Source: an uncultured Chitinophaga sp. | Lineage (GTDB): Bacteria > Bacteroidota > Bacteroidia > Chitinophagales > Chitinophagaceae | Assembly: GCF_946479755.1 (NCBI RefSeq) | Contig: NZ_CAMLHC010000048.1 | Coordinates: 1-42,883 of the forward strand | Length of the DNA stretch: 42,883 nt | Reading direction: 5' to 3' | Shown: positions 1-9,120 of the stretch, piece after piece | Position numbering within the stretch: the first letter of the stretch is position 1 | Layout of the letters: each line of letters begins with the position of its first letter | Made by a program: the position numbers and the translations under genes | The notes under the pieces: generated by a model | Database searches by the model: none | What the model was told of the DNA's origin: nothing | Seen by the model: only the letters and a program-made list of their open reading frames with translations

Positions 1-3000
1 TCCAGAGCAGTGTTACAGATTTACCGGCAGGCACGCCTGTTACGGTAGTGGTGTAGTTGTTCGGATTGGTAATCTGTGCTCCGAGGTTAGCGCCTACAAA
101 GCTCCACACACCTTTCTGATCGGAGGCCGGCTGGTTGCCGGTCACGGTGAAGTCTTTGGTATCGCACTGCTTGATTTCAGGGTTACCTGCATCGGCAGTC
201 GGCATAGACCTCACCACCACGGTGGCATTATCGGTAACGGTACAAGCGCCGTTTTTCACGGATACTGCGTACACTTTGTTACCGGTGCCGGTGGGCGTGT
301 GCGTGAAAGTTGTTTTGTTATCTGTACCCGCGATGGCAGTGCCGTTCAGCGTCCAGCGGATGGTATAACCAGCGTTGCTGTTGTCGATGCTGAGGGTAGT
401 TGTTTCGCCTTCGCAGATTTCTGCCGGGCTGGCTACCACATCAACCGTAGGTTTAGCGTCGATCGTGACGGAGAACGGATAACTGGTGGCGCAACCGGCG
501 TTGGTGCCATCCTGGATGGTCAGCACAAAATTATAAGTACCGGCCGGGGTGGCGGCAGGGTAGTTCACTTTAATAGTGCCTGCACCTGTCCACGCAGCGT
601 CCACGATCGCAACGAAGGAAGGCAGCGCATTGGTGGCTGCTGGTTTGATGGAATATTTGGTGATGATACCGGTCGGATTGGACAGTACCAGGTTGAAGAA
701 CGCGTCAGCGTTACATACAGCAGGTACGGTTGCGACGGTCACCGTTGGCGCTGCATTGAGTGTCAGCTTCACGCTGGAGGTACTGTTGGTACATACGCCG
801 CCATTGCTGATAGTCCAGGTAACGGTGACAGTCTGTGGTGTGCTGGTGGACGTCAGTGTAGCGATCGCCTTCGGGTCGTTGGCGTTGCTGAAGGTCACGC
901 CAGTGCCGGACCAGGTACCTGTTTCGGTGGTTTTCGGTGCATTGGCATTGAGCTGGAACTTGTTATTACCGCACTGGGTAATATCGGTACCTGCTTTGCT
1001 GACAGTGAGCGCTTCTGTGTTGGTCAGGATGATCTGATCAGAAGCGACGCAGGAAGCCTTGAAGGTATTGGTTACGGTCCATTGCAATGTTACGGAGCTA
1101 CCGGCAGGCACGCCTGTTACGGTAGTGGTGTAGTTGTTCGGATTGGTAATCTGTGCTCCGAGGTTAGCGCCTACAAAGCTCCACACACCTTTCTGATCGG
1201 AGGCCGGCTGGTTGCCGGTCACGGTGAAGTCTTTGGTATCGCACTGCTTGATTTCAGGGTTACCTGCATCGGCAGTCGGCATAGACCTCACCACCACGGT
1301 GGCATTATCGGTAACGGTACAAGCGCCGTTTTTCACGGATACTGCGTACACTTTGTTACCGGTGCCGGTGGGCGTGTGCGTGAAAGTTGTTTTGTTATCT
1401 GTACCCGCGATGGCAGTGCCGTTCAGCGTCCAGCGGATGGTATAACCAGCGTTGCTGTTGTCGATGCTGAGGGTAGTTGTTTCGCCTTCGCAGATTTCTG
1501 CCGGGCTGGCTACCACATCAACCGTAGGTTTAGCGTCGATCGTGACGGAGAACGGATAACTGGTGGCGCAACCGGCGTTGGTGCCATCCTGGATGGTCAG
1601 CACAAAATTATAAGTACCGGCCGGGGTGGCGGCAGGGTAGTTCACTTTAATAGTGCCTGCACCTGTCCACGCAGCGTCCACGATCGCAACGAAGGAAGGC
1701 AGCGCATTGGTGGCTGCTGGTTTGATGGAATATTTGGTGATGATACCGGTCGGATTGGACAGTACCAGGTTGAAGAACGCGTCAGCGTTACATACAGCAG
1801 GTACGGTTGCTACGGTCACCGTTGGCGCCGCATTGAGGGTCAGCTTCACGGTGGAAGTACTGTTGGCGCATACGCCGTTGCTGATGGTCCAGGTCACAGT
1901 CACGGTTTGTGGTGTGCTGGTAGTCAGTGTAGCGATCGCCTTCGGATCGTTGGCGTTGCTGAAGGTGACGCCGGTGCCGGACCATGTACCTGTTTCGGTA
2001 GTTTTCGGCACGTTGGCATTGAGCTGGAACTTGTTGTTACCGCATTGGATAATGTCAGTTCCTGCATTGCTGACGGTGAGTGATTCTGTATTGGTTAAGG
2101 TGATGTTGGAGCTGGCCTTACAGGTCTTATTATATTTATTATTAACGGTCCAGGTCAGTACCACAGATTTTCCGGCCTGTAATCCGGTCACGGTTGTTTT
2201 CGGATTGGTCGGGTTGGTGATAACGGCGCCGTTGGCAGTACCGCTGATGGTCCACACACCTTCCTGGTCGGCAGGCAGGGCAGGAGCGTTCATGGTAAAG
2301 TTGCCGACGTTACACTGCGGGCTTACCGTACCCGGATCGGCTACGGGAACTGCTCTTACTTCGACGGCCAGCGTTTTGGTATCGGAGCAGGTCAGGTTGG
2401 TGACTTTAACGCCGTAGTTATAGGTACCGGCTGCTGTTGGCGTGTGGGTGATGGACTGGGTGCTGCCTGTCTGGGCAGTGCCGTTGATGGTCCATAATTT
2501 GGTGTAGGCGCTGTTGGAGGCTGCAACGCTCAGCGTCACGCTGGTACCCAGACAGATGTCTGTCGGTCCGCTGATGGTGGCATCCGGTTGGGCGTCTACC
2601 CTTAATTTAAAGGGAGCATCGTAAGTACATCCCTGGTTATTACCATCCTGGATGGTCAGGATAAAATCATAGGTGCCGGCTGCGGTGTTGGCTGGCAGCG
2701 GTACATTAATAGTACTGCCGGTAGCAGGCCAGGTGCCGGTTACATCCGTGAAGCCGGCCAGCGGTGTGCCAATGCCTTGTTTCACAGTGTATTTGGTAAC
2801 GGCGCCGCTCAGCGCAGAGAAATTAATGGTAAACTGTTTGGCGGTCTGACAAACAGCAGGTACCGTAACGGTTACTCTTGGTGCGGGGCGCAGGTGCAGG
2901 TTGACTCTTGACACTCCGTCCGCACATTTGCCGTTGCGCAGTGTCCAGGTAACAGTGACATCCTGTGTGGTAGCGGTGCCTGTCAGTGTAGCGGTGGTCA

Positions 3001-5368
3001 CCGGTGACGTCGGGTCACCGAAGGTAACGCCTGTTCCGCTCCATTGACCGGTTTCCCAGGCAGCAGGTGCTGTTCCGGAAATGTTAAACACTTTGTCGGC
3101 ACACTGCGTAATGTCAATGGTGGCGGCAGAAACGGGGAGGGGCATGTTGATCAGCACCACTTCGTCGCTGGCAGCGCACCTGGACAGGTTTTTATTGGTG
3201 ATGGTCCATACCAGGGTTACTGTTTTGCCGGCTGCCAGGTTGGTGACAGTCGCGTTGTAACTGGTAGGGTTGTTCAGCGTAGCACCTTCGTTGATACCAC
3301 CTTTGAAGCTCCACATACCGGTTTGATCGGCCAGCGGCTGGTTGCCGGCGAGTGTGAAGGTGGTGGTATTACACAGTTTAATATCAGGACCGGCATTGGG
3401 TGCGGGCATTGAGTTGACAATGACTTCCGCCTGGTCCGATATGATACACTTCCCGTTGGTCACCGTAACGGTATAGATGTTTTTAGCCGGCGGTACAGCC
3501 GTCGGGTTGGTGACTTTGGTGGGCGTGTGCGTGATGGAGGTGCCTTTGGCGCCGGCAATCACGGTGCCGTTGTAGTCCCAGGTAATATCATATACGCTGT
3601 TCTCCGGCTGTATTTCCAGCTTGGCGATTTCTCCTTCGCAGATGCTCGGAGGTGTCAGCAGTTTAACATTAACGATGGGTTTTTGGTAAACGACAATTTC
3701 TGCGCGGTTACTATCGCGGCAGACTTTATTATCACCGTAGGATTTTTCACCCACCACTTCATAGGTGGTGGTAACGTTCGGGCTGACGTCCAGCGTGGTG
3801 CCGGTAACAGGCGGAACTACCTTCCATATATAGGAGGTATAGCCACCGGTTACTTCCAGGTGGGCGTTCTGGCCGTTACATATTTCGTTACCGGTAACCG
3901 AAATCTGTGGTTGTGGTAAGATGGTGATTTCCACTGGTCGGGAAGGGGCGGCGCAGTTCCCGAGTTTGACGTTGTCTTTTTCCGTGATGCCTACCCTGAA
4001 GTAATAGAGTTTGGCGACGGATGGATCTCCTTTCAGCGCGCCGGCTGTGAAGTTCAGGATGGGCGTTTTACTACCGGACACCACGCCGGTGTTCATGGGA
4101 CCGTCCACCATATCGGTGTAGGTAACGCCATCGGTGCTGATCTGCCACTGGTATACCGGGTCCTGGAAATAAGTAATGGGCTCCAGGTAAGCTGTAAGGC
4201 TTAGAGGAGCGCCACCGCAGATCTGGTCTTTTGTTCTTTTTTCATCTTTCAGACCGTCCACATATGCAAAAAGATCGGGGCTGCAGTAGGTAAACTGGAT
4301 ATCGTCAATAGCGATGTCATTACCGCAACCACCGAAGTTATTGTTGAGGATGGTGAGTTTTACAGAAGTTTGATTGGGAGGTATTTTGAAGCTACCGCCA
4401 TACTGTTGCCATTCGGGCCTTCTGAGGTTCATGGATACGTCGTTCGTATTGAACCTTTGTAACACAGCGCCTGTGGTTGGGTCTGTGAGGATAAACGTTA
4501 CACCGGCATAGTGATAACCGTCCGGTTTGGTGTCGGATGCCCGGGCACAGGTCTGGTCAAATACTTCCATGCCGTTCACGTTCATGAACCAGGCAGAGAA
4601 GTTATAGACAGAGCCGGGGCAGAGATTTTTAATTGTTCTTTGATAGAAGGATTTTTTCTCGATCGCTGAGTTGATCACCAGCATACCGCCGAAAGTATTG
4701 ATGTTATCGCCGTTGTTGGTGTGATCATAGGCTTTTACCCATTCTGGTTTTGCCTGTGTATGGTAATATTCTACATATTCATTATCTGCAATGTTTAAAC
4801 TGGTGGTATTAGTAGGGAATTTATAGGTAGAGGCGGCTCCCAGGTTAGTATACAGGGAGTCGATGATCCGGTTTTTACGGGGCCGGTCTCCGGCGTTAAA
4901 AAGCCCGAAGTCCTCTTTAAAGCCGGCCATGGTACTGATGGTCCCGGCGCATTGGGTGATGGTACAGTCCTTTACTTTGATCTTTTTGGAGATGGTAGCT
5001 GTTCTGCTGCCATTCTTTTCGTAGATCTTGACGGTAAAGGTGTACTCGCCTACCTTGTTAAGCCGGATGGTCATTGCCGTGACGCCTGCGTAGGCACCGG
5101 GCGTCCGGCCTACCCATTTGTTGGCAGCCGATGCCAGTCCGTTTTCGGTGAAGAGGAACTCATAGTCATCATCGGCCAGGGCAGGAGAGACGCTCCAGTC
5201 CATAGAGCCGACCGTAAAGTCAGAGTTCCACAACAGGCCGTTCAGGGTGGCAAAACTACCTGCGCAGATACTGTCCGGGGCGTTGATAAACGCCCTTTGC
5301 GCCATCGTCTTTGCTGACGGTAGCACAAAGCCCGTTAACAGTAGTAAAAAGGTTAAAAGTCGTTTCAT
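1..5368 (-). CDS. Giant secreted Ig/PKD-like repeat adhesin, N-terminal part (C terminus outside window)
   Basis: An open minus-strand frame runs from an ATG at 5368 to the window edge (about 1,789 codons) without a stop. The N terminus is a Sec signal peptide (MKRLLTFLLLLTGFVLPS...MAQ). Next come a PKD-like domain (~25-130) and a cell-surface domain with a DDIQFTYC-type end (~160-365). The rest is a string of Cys-containing Ig/PKD-like domains of ~85-95 residues with motifs such as AGxDxxQC, GTWSGTGV and VTWTISNGxC. This architecture is usual in very large Bacteroidota surface or gliding adhesins exported by the type IX system. The expected C-terminal sorting domain would lie beyond position 1 and cannot be checked. 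The four-domain unit is tandemly duplicated at near identity at the low-coordinate end. The gene is divergent from rpmI. Substrate is unknown; adhesion is inferred from family style. Confidence 0.85.
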   Translation of the reverse strand, partial: MKRLLTFLLLLTGFVLPSAKTMAQRAFINAPDSICAGSFATLNGLLWNSDFTVGSMDWSVSPALADDDYEFLFTENGLASAANKWVGRTPGAYAGVTAMTIRLNKVGEYTFTVKIYEKNGSRTATISKKIKVKDCTITQCAGTISTMAGFKEDFGLFNAGDRPRKNRIIDSLYTNLGAASTYKFPTNTTSLNIADNEYVEYYHTQAKPEWVKAYDHTNNGDNINTFGGMLVINSAIEKKSFYQRTIKNLCPGSVYNFSAWFMNVNGMEVFDQTCARASDTKPDGYHYAGVTFILTDPTTGAVLQRFNTNDVSMNLRRPEWQQYGGSFKIPPNQTSVKLTILNNNFGGCGNDIAIDDIQFTYCSPDLFAYVDGLKDEKRTKDQICGGAPLSLTAYLEPITYFQDPVYQWQISTDGVTYTDMVDGPMNTGVVSGSKTPILNFTAGALKGDPSVAKLYYFRVGITEKDNVKLGNCAAPSRPVEITILPQPQISVTGNEICNGQNAHLEVTGGYTSYIWKVVPPVTGTTLDVSPNVTTTYEVVGEKSYGDNKVCRDSNRAEIVVYQKPIVNVKLLTPPSICEGEIAKLEIQPENSVYDITWDYNGTVIAGAKGTSITHTPTKVTNPTAVPPAKNIYTVTVTNGKCIISDQAEVIVNSMPAPNAGPDIKLCNTTTFTLAGNQPLADQTGMWSFKGGINEGATLNNPTSYNATVTNLAAGKTVTLVWTITNKNLSRCAASDEVVLINMPLPVSAATIDITQCADKVFNISGTAPAAWETGQWSGTGVTFGDPTSPVTTATLTGTATTQDVTVTWTLRNGKCADGVSRVNLHLRPAPRVTVTVPAVCQTAKQFTINFSALSGAVTKYTVKQGIGTPLAGFTDVTGTWPATGSTINVPLPANTAAGTYDFILTIQDGNNQGCTYDAPFKLRVDAQPDATISGPTDICLGTSVTLSVAASNSAYTKLWTINGTAQTGSTQSITHTPTAAGTYNYGVKVTNLTCSDTKTLAVEVRAVPVADPGTVSPQCNVGNFTMNAPALPADQEGVWTISGTANGAVITNPTNPKTTVTGLQAGKSVVLTWTVNNKYNKTCKASSNITLTNTESLTVSNAGTDIIQCGNNKFQLNANVPKTTETGTWSGTGVTFSNANDPKAIATLTTSTPQTVTVTWTISNGVCANSTSTVKLTLNAAPTVTVATVPAVCNADAFFNLVLSNPTGIITKYSIKPAATNALPSFVAIVDAAWTGAGTIKVNYPAATPAGTYNFVLTIQDGTNAGCATSYPFSVTIDAKPTVDVVASPAEICEGETTTLSIDNSNAGYTIRWTLNGTAIAGTDNKTTFTHTPTGTGNKVYAVSVKNGACTVTDNATVVVRSMPTADAGNPEIKQCDTKDFTVTGNQPASDQKGVWSFVGANLGAQITNPNNYTTTVTGVPAGSSVTLQWTVTNTFKASCVASDQIILTNTEALTVSKAGTDITQCGNNKFQLNANAPKTTETGTWSGTGVTFSNANDPKAIATLTSTSTPQTVTVTWTISNGGVCTNSTSSVKLTLNAAPTVTVATVPAVCNADAFFNLVLSNPTGIITKYSIKPAATNALPSFVAIVDAAWTGAGTIKVNYPAATPAGTYNFVLTIQDGTNAGCATSYPFSVTIDAKPTVDVVASPAEICEGETTTLSIDNSNAGYTIRWTLNGTAIAGTDNKTTFTHTPTGTGNKVYAVSVKNGACTVTDNATVVVRSMPTADAGNPEIKQCDTKDFTVTGNQPASDQKGVWSFVGANLGAQITNPNNYTTTVTGVPAGKSVTLLW
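22..733. repeat. Adhesin tandem repeat, copy A (712 bp identical to copy B)
   Basis: Bases 22-733 match 1099-1810 base for base on my reading, at an offset of 1,077 bp (359 codons, in frame). The homology continues on both sides with scattered differences. The unit encodes four Ig/PKD-like domains. Confidence 0.9.
1099..1810. repeat. Adhesin tandem repeat, copy B
   Basis: This is the second copy of the 1,077-bp in-frame unit. Identity breaks at 1811 (t against g at 734). A third, clearly diverged unit follows at about 2154-3230, and part of a fourth extends to about 3650, so the array is older than the latest duplication. Confidence 0.9.
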
Positions 5369-5799
5369 AGGTGTAAAACAGTTAAGTGAAAAAAGTATCA
5401 GTTCTGAGGGCTTTTGCCTGTTCAGTAACTGTTGTTTTCCAACCGCTTACAAGGGTGTTTGGACCCGGAAAACCGGTTCCGGTCCGGGTGAGGGAAGGTG
5501 TAGAATGTTTTCATAGGCGTCAGGTGTTTAATCGTTATATGGCTAAAATATGCGACTATTTTAAAATTAAAATTAAAAATAATATAGAGAAATAAAAAAA
5601 GTAATGAATTTTATAATATGATATGCACACTAGATAGGTAAAGGGGGAGGGTTAACGAAAATTGATTCTCAATCGGTTAAAGGGGGTGAAAAAAGCATCG
5701 AAAAAGTTATCCACATTTGGCTGCTGCCGGGATTTATTTACCTGGGACTGTGTTTTATGAAGTTATTTCCCTACCTTTGCAGACCAAATTTGATGTAAG
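5369..5799. other. Intergenic region between adhesin and rpmI
   Basis: This 431-bp divergent spacer is AT-rich at 5545-5640 and should hold the adhesin promoter on the minus strand, though I cannot fix it to a base. An imperfect inverted repeat lies at 5653-5681 (TTAAC...ATTGA / TCAAT...GTTAA), flanked by two AAAGGGGG-like tracts. The rpmI promoter is at its right end. Short open frames here overlap each other and resemble nothing known. Confidence 0.5.
5750..5779 (+). promoter_or_regulatory. Promoter of rpmI-rplT (Bacteroidota -7 box)
   Basis: TACCTTTG at 5772-5779 is an exact match to the Bacteroidota -7 consensus TAnnTTTG. The -33 region around 5750 (GTGTTTT) is only a weak match to TTTG. 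The box lies about 20 bp before the rpmI ATG, so the leader is very short. Confidence 0.65.
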
Positions 5800-5997
5800 A
5801 TGCCCAAAGTAAGAACACATTCCCGGGCCAAGAAGACCTTCAAGGTTGGCGGGAACGGACAGATTAAGCGGTTTAAAGCCTTCAAAAGCCACTTACTGAC
5901 TAAGAAAGCTACCAAAAGAAAACGTAGCCTGAGAGGAAGTACACTGGTTCACGAAGCGAATCTTAACCTGGTTAAGAGAATGCTCGGCCTCCGCTAG
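5800..5997 (+). CDS. rpmI: 50S ribosomal protein L35
   Basis: This 65-residue, strongly basic protein is a structural component of the large ribosomal subunit. It begins MPKVRTHSRAKKTFKV and contains the L35 features KRFKAFKSHLLTKK and KRKRSLRGS near the middle, at the usual family length. It is the first gene of a two-gene operon with rplT (48-bp gap), behind a good -7 box. In many bacteria infC lies just upstream. Here the upstream gene is instead the divergent adhesin, so infC must be elsewhere. Confidence 0.97.
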   Translation: MPKVRTHSRAKKTFKVGGNGQIKRFKAFKSHLLTKKATKRKRSLRGSTLVHEANLNLVKRMLGLR

Positions 5998-6045
5998 TAT
6001 CCGTCCAAACAATCGAATTTTATAACCTGAGAAAAAACAAAGACA

Positions 6046-6390
6046 ATGCCTCGTTCAGTTAACGCCGTAGCTTCAAGAGCCCGGAGAAAAAGGATCTTAA
6101 AGCAAGCCAAAGGCTTTTACGGTAAAAGGAAAAATGTTTACACCGTAGCGAAGAACGTCCTCGAGAAAGGACTTACCTATAGCTACGTAGGTCGTAAATT
6201 AAAGAAAAGAAACTATCGTCAGCTGTGGATCGCCCGTATCAACGCTGCGGTAAGAGCAGAAGGTCTGACCTACTCTGTGTTCATGAACAAATTAGCTGGT
6301 AAGAACATCGATCTGAACAGAAAGGTGCTGGCTGATCTCGCCATGAACGAACCAGAAACCTTTAAAGCACTGGTTGCTTCTGTAAAGTAA
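6046..6390 (+). CDS. rplT: 50S ribosomal protein L20
   Basis: This 114-residue protein binds 23S rRNA and is needed early in large-subunit assembly. The basic N terminus ([20 protein letters not shown]), the KGFYGKRKN motif and the [11 protein letters not shown] segment are diagnostic, and the length is normal. It is cotranscribed with rpmI. The stop lies only 3 bp from the stop of the convergent ispE, and the likely terminator hairpin falls inside the ispE coding region. Confidence 0.97.
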   Translation: MPRSVNAVASRARRKRILKQAKGFYGKRKNVYTVAKNVLEKGLTYSYVGRKLKKRNYRQLWIARINAAVRAEGLTYSVFMNKLAGKNIDLNRKVLADLAMNEPETFKALVASVK

Positions 6391-6393
6391 GCG

Positions 6394-7203
6394 CTAATTA
6401 ACTTTAAATACCAGGTAGCTGGCATCCCACCGGATGTCAGCTATTTTATTTTTAGGAAAGAGGCCCACCACGGCCGACCCGCTGCCGCTCATGGTAGCAT
6501 ATACCGCCCCGCCTTCATACATCGCTGCTTTTATCTCCGCCAGTTCCGGGTGTGCTGCAAACACCGGTGCCTCAAAATCATTGCTGATCACCTGCCGCCA
6601 GTCGCCCACCGGGGACTGTATCGTTTCTTTTAACGCCCGTGCCGGCGCCTGTGGGGTGATTTGACGGAAAGCCCAACCGGTATTGACATGAATGCCGGGG
6701 TGCACCAGTAAAAACGAATAGCCGGAAAGGTCCAGTGACAGCGGCTCCATGATCTCGCCGCGGCCGGTGGCGTAACAAGGCTGGTTCAGGATAAAGAAAG
6801 GGCAGTCGCTGCCCAGCCGGGCGGCATAGTCAACCAGTTGAGCCGGGGTGAGTTCCAGCTGAAATTTTTTATTGAGCAGTTGCAGCATAAAAGCGGCATC
6901 AGCGGAGCCGCCACCGAGGCCGGCGCCGATAGGGATATGTTTGTGCAGGTGGATGTTGACCGGCTGCAACTGTGGAAAGTCTTCCTGTAACAGGTGAAAA
7001 GCCCGGAGGCACAGGTTATCCGCCGTATCGCCGGGGACAGGGATGCCGCTGCTGGTGAACTGCAGGTTGCCGGGGGTAATTACTTCCAGCGCATCTGTCA
7101 CGGGCAGGGGATAGAAAACGGTTTCCAGGTCATGGAAGCCGTCTGCCCGCTTGCCGGTAATATGCAGGCCCAGGTTTATTTTACAGTTGGGAAAAACGAT
7201 CAT
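6394..7203 (-). CDS. ispE: 4-diphosphocytidyl-2-C-methyl-D-erythritol kinase
   Basis: IspE phosphorylates CDP-methylerythritol with ATP in the non-mevalonate isoprenoid pathway in the cytoplasm. The 269-residue product starts MIVFPNCKINLGLHI, typical of the family, and has the GHMP-kinase ATP loop PIGAGLGGGSADAA at about 91-104. The late motif MSGSGSAVVGLF is also present. I chose the ATG at 7203 because the longer frame begins with TTG at 7224 and adds seven residues unlike the family. It is convergent with rplT and its 3' end doubles as the rplT terminator. Confidence 0.95.
   Translation of the reverse strand: MIVFPNCKINLGLHITGKRADGFHDLETVFYPLPVTDALEVITPGNLQFTSSGIPVPGDTADNLCLRAFHLLQEDFPQLQPVNIHLHKHIPIGAGLGGGSADAAFMLQLLNKKFQLELTPAQLVDYAARLGSDCPFFILNQPCYATGRGEIMEPLSLDLSGYSFLLVHPGIHVNTGWAFRQITPQAPARALKETIQSPVGDWRQVISNDFEAPVFAAHPELAEIKAAMYEGGAVYATMSGSGSAVVGLFPKNKIADIRWDASYLVFKVN
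6416..6452 (+). terminator. Rho-independent terminator of rpmI-rplT, inside the ispE coding end
   Basis: A 12-bp stem pairs 6416-6427 (TAGCTGGCATCC) with 6432-6443 (GGATGTCAGCTA), with one G-T wobble and a 4-nt loop. ATTTTATTTTT follows. The structure sits within the last codons of the convergent gene ispE. Confidence 0.75.
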
Positions 7204-7278
7204 GGTTATGGCATTACACAGCAAAACCGCAGCGGCAGGAGATTCCCACCGGCAGCAGCTGTCCTTTCCGAAAAATAA

Positions 7279-7878
7279 TTATTTACTTTTTCTGCTGTTG
7301 ATTTCATCGCGGATGGCGATGGCACGGATATAATCCTCCTGTTCCAGTACTTCCTGAAGGAGTTGTGTCAGCTCGTCCAGGCTTAAAGCCTTGAGATCGT
7401 CCTCAGCGCCTCTCTCATGTTCGGAGATAGTGGGCGTGACAGGTTTTGCGCTTTTCTTACCTGCCGGATCATCCAGTAGTATGCCTGCGCTGTTGAGGAT
7501 ATTTTCGAAAGTGTAGATCGGACAACCAAAACGAACGGCCAATGCGAGGGCATCGGAAGTGCGGGAGTCTATCTCAATGGTTTCGTCGTTGCTGGAACAG
7601 ATAAGTTTGGAGTAAAAGATGCCCTCCTGGAGATTGCTGATGACCACCTCATGGAGCTCTATGTTAAAAGCGTTCATGAAGTTTTTCATCAGGTCATGTG
7701 TGAGGGGGCGGCTGGGTTGCATTTTTTCTAACGCCACTGCGATCGCTTGCGCCTCAAAGCCCCCGATCACGATGGGTAAACGGCGTAATCCATTTACCTC
7801 TCCCAATACCACGGCATATGAATGAGTCTGCGTAATGCTGTGCGATAAAGCAACTATTTCCAGTTCTATTTTTCTCAT
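7279..7878 (-). CDS. Bifunctional nuclease family protein (DUF151) with C-terminal UVR motif
   Basis: The 199-residue product has the DUF151 fold at about 1-135 (MRKIELEIVALSHS..., VLGEVNGLRRLPIVIGG, IDSRTSDALALAVR). After a short linker it ends in a UVR-type helical hairpin (LTQLLQEVLEQEDYIRAIAI) at about 165-195. Characterised DUF151 members have nuclease activity, and the UVR motif is the UvrB/UvrC contact helix pair. The cellular role of this combination, which is common in Bacteroidota, is not settled. I chose the ATG at 7878; a 31-residue upstream extension is unlike the family. Confidence 0.85.
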   Translation of the reverse strand: MRKIELEIVALSHSITQTHSYAVVLGEVNGLRRLPIVIGGFEAQAIAVALEKMQPSRPLTHDLMKNFMNAFNIELHEVVISNLQEGIFYSKLICSSNDETIEIDSRTSDALALAVRFGCPIYTFENILNSAGILLDDPAGKKSAKPVTPTISEHERGAEDDLKALSLDELTQLLQEVLEQEDYIRAIAIRDEINSRKSK

Positions 7879-7994
7879 ATCTGTCTTGCGTTGTCGCTGA
7901 ATGTTTTGTAAGACCGTGAAGTTAGAAAAATATTCCTTATCTAAAAAAAATCTATCATGATTAATGGCCATTTTGACGCAATTACAAATTAGGA

Positions 7995-8083
7995 ATTACG
8001 AATTACGAGTGAAGGGCCCGGCTGTAGCGCGTTCGTTTGCGTAACCTGGCTACAGCGGTTACCCTTCCTTCGTAATTCGTAAT
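7995..8083. repeat. Nested inverted repeat (possible REP/MITE-like element or terminator)
   Basis: Outer arms 7995-8016 and 8062-8083 pair as ATTACGAATTACGA..GAAGGG with its complement, with two central mismatches (20 of 22). Inside lies a perfect 8-bp pair, GCTGTAGC 8021-8028 with GCTACAGC 8049-8056. It fills the gap between etfA (3' end) and the promoter side of the DUF151 gene. Confidence 0.75.
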
Positions 8084-8103
8084 CTATCGTGCGTAATAGC
8101 TGT

Positions 8104-9075
8104 TTATTGACCTTTGAATTCTTTGACCGCGGCTGTCAGTTTCGGTACCACCTCAAATGCATCACCAACTATGCCATAATCTGCGGCTTTGAAGAAAGGG
8201 GCTTCCGGATCTTTGTTGATCACAACGATCACCTTGCTGCCGTTAACACCTGCCAGGTGCTGTATAGCTCCGGAAATACCGATTGCCACATAGAGGTTGG
8301 GGCGTACGGTTAAACCGGTCTGGCCAACGTGCTCATGATGCGGGCGCCAGCCGGCGTCTGCTACCGGGCGGGAGCTGGCAGTGGCAGCACCCAGCGCTTT
8401 GGCAAGGTCTTCCAGTATGCCCCAGTTTTCGGGGCCTTTCAGGCCACGGCCGCCGCTGACGATGATCTCTGCTTCTGTGAGCGGAATATCGCCGCTGACA
8501 GTTTCTGTCCGGATTACTTTCACTTTGAAATCGGCATCGTTGATAGCAGGCGCGAAAGCTTCCACAGCAGCGGTGCCGGAGCCGGCCACGGCAGGGAAGG
8601 TGTTCGGCGTCAGTGCGATCACTTTGCGTTCGGAAGTGATATTTACGTTGGCGAAAGCTTTACCGGAGAACACGGTTTTTTTCACCACAAAGCCGTTGGC
8701 AGTATCCGGATAGGATATGGCACCAGCCACCAGTCCGGCTTTCAGGCGGGCAGCTACCCGTGGCGCTACCGCTTTGCCGTCGAAGTTGTGGGGAAACACG
8801 ATCACGGCTGCGCCTTCTTTATCGGCTGCTTCCACAATGATTTTAGTGTATACGGTGCTCTCTACTTCCTGCAGGCGGGCATCGGCCACATGCAATACTT
8901 TGGCGGCGCCGTAATTGCCCAGGGCAGCCAGTTCTGCGTTGTCCGCAGGACCGAGTACCAGCGCCGTAGCGGTGGTGCCCAGCTGGGCGGCTACCTTTGA
9001 TCCGTATTGAACTGCTTCCAGTGCTGCTTTCTTGATCTTTCCGTGTGCCTGATCGGCAAATATTAATATAGACAT
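8104..9075 (-). CDS. etfA: Electron transfer flavoprotein, alpha subunit
   Basis: EtfA binds FAD and, with EtfB, takes electrons from acyl-CoA and other dehydrogenases. The 323-residue product has the family N terminus (MSILIFADQAHGKIKKAALE). The C-terminal FAD-binding signature is VSGGRGLKGPENWG, then RPVADAGWRPHHEHVGQTG and YVAIGISGAIQHLAGV, followed by VINKDPEAPFFKAADYGIVGD. The length is normal. It lies 45 bp after etfB in the same operon. The 3' flank is the large inverted repeat at 7995-8083, which may end transcription. Confidence 0.95.
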   Translation of the reverse strand: MSILIFADQAHGKIKKAALEAVQYGSKVAAQLGTTATALVLGPADNAELAALGNYGAAKVLHVADARLQEVESTVYTKIIVEAADKEGAAVIVFPHNFDGKAVAPRVAARLKAGLVAGAISYPDTANGFVVKKTVFSGKAFANVNITSERKVIALTPNTFPAVAGSGTAAVEAFAPAINDADFKVKVIRTETVSGDIPLTEAEIIVSGGRGLKGPENWGILEDLAKALGAATASSRPVADAGWRPHHEHVGQTGLTVRPNLYVAIGISGAIQHLAGVNGSKVIVVINKDPEAPFFKAADYGIVGDAFEVVPKLTAAVKEFKGQ

Positions 9076-9120
9076 GAATACGTTAATTAGAAATGAAACA
9101 ATAGATACCTGCTGCCCTGA

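Noticed and set aside
299..2417. Long plus-strand open frames (up to 594 codons) in the adhesin region
   Set aside because: They are antisense to the adhesin frame, arise from its GC-rich repeats, repeat with the same 1,077-bp period and resemble no protein family. The minus frame has a signal peptide and recognisable domains.
22..3650. Repeats as CRISPR or mobile element
   Set aside because: The repeats are long, in frame and coding; there are no short repeats with unique spacers and no transposase.
5247..5595. Small plus-strand open frames upstream of rpmI
   Set aside because: They are mutually overlapping, partly antisense to the adhesin signal peptide, with no family resemblance or start signals.
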